From: Cryptobacterium sp. CAG:338
GTDB lineage: Bacteria; Actinomycetota; Coriobacteriia; Coriobacteriales; Eggerthellaceae
Reading direction: 5' to 3'
NCBI GenBank assembly: GCA_000435475.1
Contig: FR896061.1
Coordinates: forward strand, 5,971-34,790
DNA: 28,820 nt
The notes under the pieces were generated by a model. That model had not been told where the DNA came from. It did no database searches and was given only the letters and a program-made list of their open reading frames with translations. Both the position numbers and the translations under genes were made by a program. This document shows positions 23,080-28,820 of this stretch, piece after piece. The number at the start of each line of letters is the position of its first letter. Position 1 is the stretch's first letter.

Positions 23080-24438
23080 ATGTCTCTTCCCGCATCTAAT
23101 CTAAACAAGCAGGCAGACAACCGCACCACTATGGAGTTGGGAGCTTGCTTGCCCATGACTGCAGAAGTTAAAGATGACCACCTGTTTATTGGTGGCGTTG
23201 ATATGGTTGAGCTCGCTCACGAATATGGCACGGCACTCTATGTCTATGACGAGGCCGATCTGGTCAATCGTATGGACACCTACCGAGATGCGTTTAGGAC
23301 GCGCTATCCAAACTCCGACATTGCGTATGCAAGTAAGGCATTTCCCAATAAAGCCGTTTGTCGTTTGGCAAATAAACATGGCATGTGTCTCGACGTGTCG
23401 GGTGGCGGAGAATTGGCCGTAGCTCGTGCAGTTGATTTTCCGATGGATCGGGTAATCGTACACGGCAACAATAAAACTCCGCAGGAACTGCGTGAAGCAA
23501 TTGAAGCGGGAGTGGGTCGTATTGTGGTGGATTCGCGCATTGAACTTTCCCGCGTGTCTGCAATTGCGCAAGAAATGGGCGTTACGCAGGATATTTTTAT
23601 GCGCATCACCCCTGGTGTTGAGGCGGACACCCATGAATATATTCGCACTGGTTGCGAAGATTCTAAATTTGGCTTTACGATGCGTGAGGATTTTGCATTT
23701 ACCTGTGTTCGCGACGCTCTTGATGCACCCAATGTTCGCCTTGCAGGGTTTCATATGCATATTGGCTCCCAGATTTTTGCTTTGCATTCTTTTGGTGAGG
23801 CGATCGATGTTATTGTCGAATTCGCTCATCGCGTCAAGGAAACTTACGGTTACGAGATTGATGAGATCGATGTCGGTGGTGGTTTGGGTATTGCTTATAC
23901 GGCAGAAGATAAGCCTTCTTCCATTGAAGATTTCGCAGAAATCACCACTTCGGAAATGATCAAAGCCTGCAAAAAGTATGGTCTGAAAGAACCTCGATTG
24001 ATTTGCGAACCGGGTCGTTCTTTAGTGGCAACACCCGGAGTGACGCTCTATACGGTGGGCATCTTGAAAACACTACCAGGTATTCGTAAATATGTTGCTA
24101 TCGATGGTGGCATGTCTGACAACATTCGTACGGCGCTTTACCATGCGGAATACGAGCCCGTTATTGCTAATAAAGCAGGTCAACCACGTACCGAAATAGT
24201 CACGCTTTGTGGTAAGCATTGCGAAAGCGGCGACGCGGTAGCACTGGATGCTTCAATCCAGCATCCAGACCTAGGCGATATTGTTTGTGTATTTGGCACC
24301 GGAGCCTACTGCCACTCCATGTCAAGCAACTACAATGGCCAGCCTCGTCCTGGTATTGTGTTCGTAAAAGACGGAGTTGCTCGTCTTGTTACGCGTCGTG
24401 AAACTTATGACGATCTGATGGCGTGCGATATCGATTAG
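23080..24438 (+). CDS. lysA: Diaminopimelate decarboxylase
   Basis: 452 residues of the fold-III PLP decarboxylase family, with about 35 extra polar residues at the N-terminus. The PLP lysine is Lys86 in AYASKAFPNKAV. HMHIGSQI, the phosphate-loop VGGGLGIAY, CEPGRSLVATPG, the CESGD substrate loop and VFGTGAYCHSMSSNYNG are all intact. LysA decarboxylates meso-diaminopimelate to L-lysine, the last lysine step; the precursor is also the cross-linking residue of many peptidoglycans. An AAGGA site lies 8 nt before the ATG. It precedes hom by 224 bp, but a separate promoter for hom is likely. The 228 bp upstream have no gene and no recognised lysine riboswitch. Confidence 0.96.
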   Translation: MSLPASNLNKQADNRTTMELGACLPMTAEVKDDHLFIGGVDMVELAHEYGTALYVYDEADLVNRMDTYRDAFRTRYPNSDIAYASKAFPNKAVCRLANKHGMCLDVSGGGELAVARAVDFPMDRVIVHGNNKTPQELREAIEAGVGRIVVDSRIELSRVSAIAQEMGVTQDIFMRITPGVEADTHEYIRTGCEDSKFGFTMREDFAFTCVRDALDAPNVRLAGFHMHIGSQIFALHSFGEAIDVIVEFAHRVKETYGYEIDEIDVGGGLGIAYTAEDKPSSIEDFAEITTSEMIKACKKYGLKEPRLICEPGRSLVATPGVTLYTVGILKTLPGIRKYVAIDGGMSDNIRTALYHAEYEPVIANKAGQPRTEIVTLCGKHCESGDAVALDASIQHPDLGDIVCVFGTGAYCHSMSSNYNGQPRPGIVFVKDGVARLVTRRETYDDLMACDID

Positions 24439-24520
24439 TACTTAAAGTGAGGGCCTCGAAAGAGGATTTAAAAAGAGGCTTCCAAGACAAGATAAATACC
24501 TGATACCGTGAACTTTGTTG

Positions 24521-24551
24521 CGCTCTCTGATGCCTTGAAGGATAGAGAGCG
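24521..24551 (+). other. Hairpin in the lysA-hom gap
   Basis: CGCTCTCT (24521-24528) and AGAGAGCG (24544-24551) form an 8-bp perfect stem with a 15-nt loop. No T-run follows, so it is at most a weak terminator for lysA. No T-box or riboswitch pattern was recognised around it. Confidence 0.4.
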
Positions 24552-24555
24552 TAAC

Positions 24556-24583
24556 TTGTATACAATGCAAATACTTGTATAAA
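24556..24583 (+). promoter_or_regulatory. Putative hom promoter
   Basis: TTGTAT (24556-24561) and TATAAA (24578-24583) are 16 bp apart, giving a leader of about 70 nt. ACTTGTATA occurs twice here (24554, 24573), overlapping both boxes, so a repeated operator is possible. A small palindrome CTGTGTCACAG (24637-24647) sits next to the ribosome site. Confidence 0.4.
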
Positions 24584-24662
24584 GGACCAGGAACTCTTTA
24601 TACGTTACCCTGCTTAGCGTTGGATGCGTAGCGGTTCTGTGTCACAGAGAAAGGATATATAC

Positions 24663-25949
24663 ATGGCTGTCAAGATTGGCTTGGTCGGAACGGGCACAGT
24701 TGGCGGCGGTTGTCTTGATATTTTAAGCAACCACAAACAAGATTTTCTTCGCCATTTTGGTATCGATCTTGAATTGGCTCGCGTATGTTCACGCGATCCT
24801 CAGCCAGCAATTTCACGTGGTTTGCAGGACCTTTTTACCGATGACTATCACGACATCATTAATGACCCTGAGATCGATATTGTGATCGAGCTTATTGGCG
24901 GTACAGGAGTAGCAAAGGACGTTATTAAGGAAGCGCTCTCTGCTGGCAAGCAAGTCGTCACCGCTAACAAGGCCATCATGGCTTCTGCGGGCGAAGAAAT
25001 TATGAATCTCGCCGAAGAAAAAGGTGTCGAGATTGCGTTTGAAGCAAGCGTAGGCGGCGGCATTCCTATCATCGACCCGCTAAAGCACTCGCTTATTGCT
25101 AACAGGATCGATTCTATTATGGGTATCGTAAACGGTACGACCAATTACATGCTTTCGCGCATGGATGAAGACGGTCTTGATTACGATACCGCACTAAAGG
25201 AAGCGCAGGAGCGCGGATTTGCTGAGGCGGATCCAACGGCAGATGTCGACGGCTTAGACGCAGCAGCAAAAATTGCCATCTTGGCATCTATCGCGTTCAA
25301 TTCCCGCGTAACAATGGACCAGGTTTACACCGAGGGCATTCGTCGTATTTCTCCTGTTGATTTGGCAATGGCTCACGATTCTGGCTATGTGGTTAAGCTG
25401 GTCGCTCATGCGCGCCGCACTGAAAAAGGTATCGATGTGCGTGTTCATCCAACCATGATTCCTGAATCTCATCAGCTTGCAACGGTTAATGGGGTATTTA
25501 ATGCAATTTTTGTTGAAGGGGATGCTGTAGGACAGACGATGTTCTTCGGTGAAGGCGCAGGTGCAGGTCCCGCAGCAAGTGCAGTAATGGGTGACGTATT
25601 AGAGGTTGCTCGCCACGTACAGATGGGTATAAAGCCTATTGTGGGATGCACATGTACTGACAAGCTACCGCTCATTTCTATGGATGAGCTGCATACGAAA
25701 TATTACATTCGTTTTGTAGTGGCAGATCGTCCTGGTGTTTTGGCTGCAGCGGCAGATATCTTTTCTCGTAATGATGTTTCGGTTCGCACGGTTACTCAGC
25801 GAGGAAATGCTGCACGTGAAGATGTAGATTTGGTTTTCGTAACCCATACTGCTGAAGAGCGCAGTGTTCGTAAAGCAATCGAAGAAATACTAGCCCTTGA
25901 AGGAGTAGTAACAGGCGGAGCACCTTCTGTTATTAGAGTTCAAGACTAG
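24663..25949 (+). CDS. hom: Homoserine dehydrogenase with C-terminal ACT domain
   Basis: 428 residues from the ATG at 24663, with AAAGGA 8 nt upstream; an in-frame ATG 13 codons earlier has no site. The NAD(P)-binding loop is GLVGTGTVGGG at the N-terminus, followed by TANKAIMA, ASVGGGIPIIDPL, the homoserine DH signature GFAEADPTADVDGLDAAAK and GEGAGAGPAASAV. An ACT domain begins near residue 345 (YYIRFVVADRPGVLAAAADIF), suggesting feedback control by threonine. The enzyme reduces aspartate semialdehyde to homoserine, the branch point to threonine and methionine. It faces metA tail to tail, which takes the product further. No aspartate kinase is fused to it. Confidence 0.96.
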   Translation: MAVKIGLVGTGTVGGGCLDILSNHKQDFLRHFGIDLELARVCSRDPQPAISRGLQDLFTDDYHDIINDPEIDIVIELIGGTGVAKDVIKEALSAGKQVVTANKAIMASAGEEIMNLAEEKGVEIAFEASVGGGIPIIDPLKHSLIANRIDSIMGIVNGTTNYMLSRMDEDGLDYDTALKEAQERGFAEADPTADVDGLDAAAKIAILASIAFNSRVTMDQVYTEGIRRISPVDLAMAHDSGYVVKLVAHARRTEKGIDVRVHPTMIPESHQLATVNGVFNAIFVEGDAVGQTMFFGEGAGAGPAASAVMGDVLEVARHVQMGIKPIVGCTCTDKLPLISMDELHTKYYIRFVVADRPGVLAAAADIFSRNDVSVRTVTQRGNAAREDVDLVFVTHTAEERSVRKAIEEILALEGVVTGGAPSVIRVQD

Positions 25950-26054
25950 TAGCGTTTCTGCTGAAATAGGGGCAGCTATCTGCAATACAAACGGTGTTCT
26001 TCTCTGCAATTGAACATCAAGCAACTGATTAGCCATAATTATTTCCTATTTGTA

Positions 26055-26104
26055 TAAGACGAAGCTCTGCCGAAAAAGAAATTTCGTTATGGAGCTTCGT
26101 CTTA
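26055..26104. terminator. Long hairpin between convergent hom and metA (terminator candidate)
   Basis: TAAGACGAAGCTC (26055-26067) and GAGCTTCGTCTTA (26092-26104) are perfect 13-bp arms; a nested CGAAA/TTTCG stem lies in the 24-nt loop. It sits between two gene ends and would serve both strands, but no T-run follows on either side. Termination is inferred from place and strength only. Confidence 0.45.
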
Positions 26105-26125
26105 CTGATTCATGAATCCTGAGTA

Positions 26126-27049
26126 CTACTGCACGCCTACCTGCTTGATGTCGTAAGGCGTTGCCTGGTAGACATAATAGTTAAGCCAGTTGGTGTAGAG
26201 CAATTGAGCCGCTGCTCTCCAATTTGAGACAGGCTGTTTCGTTGGGTCGTCATTGGGGAAATAATGTTTTGGCAGCGCAGGGTTAAGCCCCTTTTTTACA
26301 TCGCGATTATATTCATTTGCAAGGGTGTTAGTGTCGTATTCGGGGTGCCCGAACACGAAGAAATGACGAGAATTGGTGCTTTTTGCAATAAAAACTCCTG
26401 CTTCATCGGATACCGCGATGAGTTCTAAGTCTTGTTTTGCCGCAATGTCTTCTGCCTTCACGCCGGTGTAACGAGAGTGGGGTGCGTATACTACATCATC
26501 AAAACCTCTCACCAAAGGGGAGCTGGGCTTTAGGATATGGTGTTCGAATACGCCGGTCATTTTTTCGGGAAGCAGGTGCTTTTCTACGCCGTAGTGATAA
26601 TAGATGCCTGCTTGTGCTCCCCAGCACAAATAGAGCGTAGAGAAAACGTTAGTTTTTGCCCATTCGAAGATATCGCACAATTCTGGCCAGTAATCTACCT
26701 CTTCAAATTTCATCTTTTCAACGGGAGCACCTGTGATAATCATTCCGTCATAGTGTTTTTCCTGGATATCATCAAGGCCAACATAAAATGACTTCAAATG
26801 TTCGACAGGAACGTGGGATGAGTGATGGGTAACGGTTTGTAAGAGGTCTATTTCAACTTGTAAGGGAGTATTTGACAGCTTGCGTAGTATTTGAGTTTCC
26901 GTTTCAATTTTTAATGGCATCAAATTCAAAATGAGAACTTTCAAAGGACGGATATCCTGATGAATAGCACGATGCTCGGTCATTACGAAGATATTTTCGC
27001 TTTCAAGCACTCCGGTTGCAGGAAGGGTATCGGGAATTCTGATTGGCAT
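26126..27049 (-). CDS. metA: Homoserine O-acetyltransferase, MetA type
   Basis: 307 residues. The ATG at 27049 (MPIRIPDTLPA) is the family start and has AGGAG 7 nt upstream; an ATG eight codons earlier is discarded. The catalytic triad sits at the standard numbers: Cys142 in LYLCWGAQAG, His235 and Glu237 in FGHPEY. Residue 111 is Glu (GAPVEKMKF). In this family Glu111 goes with acetyl-CoA and Gly111 (E. coli) with succinyl-CoA, so the product should be O-acetylhomoserine despite MetA often being named a succinyltransferase. This fits the neighbour metY, whose enzyme uses O-acetylhomoserine. It is divergent from metY across 317 bp, so the two could share control. Confidence 0.95.
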   Translation of the reverse strand: MPIRIPDTLPATGVLESENIFVMTEHRAIHQDIRPLKVLILNLMPLKIETETQILRKLSNTPLQVEIDLLQTVTHHSSHVPVEHLKSFYVGLDDIQEKHYDGMIITGAPVEKMKFEEVDYWPELCDIFEWAKTNVFSTLYLCWGAQAGIYYHYGVEKHLLPEKMTGVFEHHILKPSSPLVRGFDDVVYAPHSRYTGVKAEDIAAKQDLELIAVSDEAGVFIAKSTNSRHFFVFGHPEYDTNTLANEYNRDVKKGLNPALPKHYFPNDDPTKQPVSNWRAAAQLLYTNWLNYYVYQATPYDIKQVGVQ

Positions 27050-27366
27050 ACAATGCTCCTTGGCGATTGACATTATTAACTATGCTACTAAGTAGACTGA
27101 ACTTGACGATTCACTCGCATTCTAGAGGAAGTTCACGACTCGTTCATAAAATGCTTACAGGTTACGCTTTCCGATTGTACGCGACACAAGTCTTTGTTTC
27201 CATGCTGACCTGCCATTCTATAGCTGGTTATAGAAAAATACTTTTGCCCCGAAACGAAGAGGTAACCAAAAATGGCGTTTGCGCGCTCTATAATCTCAAA
27301 GCACACTAAAACACCGATAAGCGCACGAAAAACAAGCAAAATCGCCGATAGATTTAAGGAGAATGC
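27050..27366. promoter_or_regulatory. metA-metY divergent promoter region
   Basis: No gene in these 317 bp. A consensus -10 TATAAT lies at 27289-27294 for metY but has no good -35 (CCAAAA at 27266), suggesting an activator. GGTAACC (27261-27267) lies at that place. TAG-A5-TACTTTTG (27231-27246) resembles the element at 11627. Neither strand shows the S-box (SAM riboswitch) core or an attached terminator. The metY ribosome site AAGGAG is clear. Confidence 0.4.
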
Positions 27367-28664
27367 ATGACACAGTCAGTTAGTACCATTTGTGTTCAGG
27401 GTGGTTATCATCCAGGAGATGGCGAGCCGCGTCAGGTTCCCATTTATCAAAGCACTACGTGGAAATATGACACAAGCGAACACATGGGCAAACTGTTCGA
27501 TTTGGAAGAAGCAGGGTATTTCTACACACGTCTGCAGAATCCAACGAACGACTTTGTAGCAAATAAAATTTGCGAATTAGAAGGTGGTACGGCAGCGATG
27601 CTTACCTCTTCTGGTCAGGCAGCAAATTTCTTTTCAGTATTTAATATTGCGGGCAATGGCGATCACATCGTCTGCTCTTCGGCAATTTACGGAGGTACGT
27701 ATAACCTGTTTGCTCATACTATGGCTCGTATGGGTCTTGAGTGTACTTTTGTAACCCCAGATTGTTCCGACGAAGAATTAGAAGCTGCTTTTCAGCCCAA
27801 CACAAAAGCGGTATTTGGAGAAACTATCGCTAATCCTGCTCTTTCGGTTTTGGACATCGAGCGCTTTGCTAAGGCGGCGCATGATCATGGCGTACCACTG
27901 ATTGTTGATAACACTTTCCCCACGCCCGTTAACTGTCGTCCCATTGAGTGGGGCGCAGATATTGTGACGCACTCTACTACTAAGTATATGGACGGACACG
28001 GATGTGGCGTTGGTGGTTGCATCGTTGACTCAGGTAAATTCGATTGGAACAAATATGCCGATAAGTTCCCTGGCTTAACGACGCCCGATGAAAGCTATCA
28101 TGGCGTGGTATATACGGAGCGTTTCGGCTTGGAGGGTGCGTTTATTACTAAGGCAACCGCTCAACTGATGCGTGACTTTGGTTCTATTCAGTCGCCTCAG
28201 AATGCATTTTTGCTAAACATGGGACTTGAAAGTCTGCATGTGCGTATGGCGCAGCATGTAAAAAGGCGCAGCATGTAAAAAATGGACAAGCTGTTGCTGA
28301 ATATTTACAGGCGCATCCGAAAGTTGCATGGGTTCGCTATAGCGGATTACCTGGCGATGAGTACTATGAGTTGGCTCAGAAATATCTTCCCAATGGTGGC
28401 TGTGGCGTGGTGAGCTTTGGCGTTGCTGGTGGTCGTACTGGTGCAGAAACCTTTATGAAGAACCTGAAGCTTGCTCAGATTGCGACTCATGTTGCCGATG
28501 CGCGTACGTGTGTATTGCATCCTGCCAATGCGACTCATCGTCAGATGAATGACGAGGAGCTAGAAGCGGCAGGTATCAGCCCTGACTTGATTCGTCTTTC
28601 TTGTGGCATTGAGGCGACCGAGGACTTGATTGCCGATATAGAACAGGCTTTGGCTGCTGTGTAG
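27367..28664 (+). pseudogene. metY: O-acetylhomoserine sulfhydrylase, frame broken by a 17-bp duplication
   Basis: The first frame gives 300 family-perfect residues, then a false end at 28278. The rest continues in another frame from about 28266 to the stop at 28664. Removing one 17-bp copy restores a 426-residue protein, the normal MetY length. PLP Lys206 is in THSTTKYMDGHG; SGQAANFF, VDNTFPTP and the C-terminal LSCGIEATEDLI are conserved. MetY makes homocysteine from O-acetylhomoserine and sulfide, so with Hom and MetA it completes direct sulfhydrylation to the methionine precursor. AAGGAG precedes the ATG by 5 nt. Because both halves are undamaged otherwise, an assembly or sequencing error is more likely than a true mutation. 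A strong terminator follows. Confidence 0.9.
28248..28281 (+). repeat. Exact 17-bp tandem duplication in metY
   Basis: GGCGCAGCATGTAAAAA occurs at 28248-28264 and again at 28265-28281 without change. The frame runs in through the first copy (Met-Ala-Gln-His-Val-Lys) and out of the second in register with the MetY C-terminus (Ala-Gln-His-Val-Lys-Asn-Gly-Gln). Confidence 0.95.
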
Positions 28665-28741
28665 TTTTATGAGGGACCCTGTATTTGTAGGTTCTGTATC
28701 TGTAGCGCCCTGCTGCTAGTCAAGTTTATTATCAAATTTGT

Positions 28742-28780
28742 AAGCGCCTAAGGAGGAAATTCCTTAGGCGCTTTTCTTTT
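28742..28780 (+). terminator. Intrinsic terminator after metY
   Basis: AAGCGCCTAAGGA (28742-28754) and TCCTTAGGCGCTT (28761-28773) form a perfect 13-bp stem with a 6-nt loop, followed by TTTTCTTTT. It lies about 80 nt after the metY stop. Its AAGGA/TCCTT-GGCGCTTTT form resembles the LCP terminator at 18271. The last 40 bases of the window show nothing more. Confidence 0.85.
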
Positions 28781-28820
28781 GCGGATCTTTGCAATCCGTC
28801 AGGCAGTAATGTAATCGGTT

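Noticed and set aside
24439..24662. T-box or lysine riboswitch ahead of hom
   Set aside because: Only a simple 8-bp hairpin without a T-run was found, with no specifier loop or conserved core.
27050..27366. SAM riboswitch (S-box) or T-box upstream of metA or metY
   Set aside because: The conserved cores were looked for on both strands and not recognised, and no terminator hairpin is attached.
1..28820. Defence island, CRISPR array, prophage or insertion sequence
   Set aside because: No Cas, nuclease, integrase or transposase protein, no spaced direct-repeat array and no element ends were seen; gene content is mostly metabolic and cell-envelope.

Overview
The window reads as the chromosome of an anaerobic or microaerobic member of the Actinomycetota, most likely class Coriobacteriia (Eggerthellaceae-like). 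This is judged from protein character only: a MurT/GatD amidotransferase, an LCP protein with a LytR_C tail, an MMPL pump paired with a secreted LxxG-repeat protein, a short-Q-loop cytochrome bd, and moderate G+C. No rRNA, tRNA, CRISPR array, phage gene or transposase was seen.

Layout. Positions 1-3018 (minus strand) hold cydA-cydB and the 5' part of a cydD-like ABC transporter gene, with an intrinsic terminator between cydB and cydD. Positions 3267-5766 hold a divergent metal-resistance pair: a CsoR-type repressor with the Cu(I) C-H-C ligand set, and a P1B-type ATPase. A perfect CsoR-like operator lies between them. Positions 5950-13614 are an acyl-CoA neighbourhood: a NUDT19-like Nudix hydrolase, a LACTB2-like metallo-beta-lactamase-fold hydrolase and a family III CoA-transferase on plus; a CpXC zinc-ribbon protein, a crotonase lacking one usual catalytic Glu, a decayed cstA remnant and a FadK-like acyl-CoA ligase on minus. 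Ligase, CoA-transferase and crotonase could together activate and process an unidentified carboxylate.

Positions 14219-18245 concern the cell wall. A single-chain MurT-GatD fusion would amidate lipid II. An LCP-family cell-wall ligase gene follows, with its reading frame broken twice. rlmH (minus) comes next, then an MMPL/RND exporter and its secreted partner (18980-22851). The last block is aspartate-family amino acid synthesis: lysA, hom, metA (minus) and metY. Hom makes homoserine, MetA (Glu111, the acetyl-CoA type) makes O-acetylhomoserine, and MetY sulfhydrylates it to homocysteine.

Main observations. (1) MurT and GatD are fused in one polypeptide. (2) Three short tandem near-duplications (periods 19, 20 and 17 bp) each destroy an otherwise intact frame. 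In the two diverged ones, 7 of 8 mismatched bases in the first copy equal the base just before them, which looks like read-end sequencing noise. The LCP and metY genes are therefore probably intact in the organism. (3) The ATPase nucleotide-binding domain carries an insertion that includes four 24-bp octapeptide repeats. (4) A perfect 30-bp palindrome covers the stop codon of the CpXC gene.
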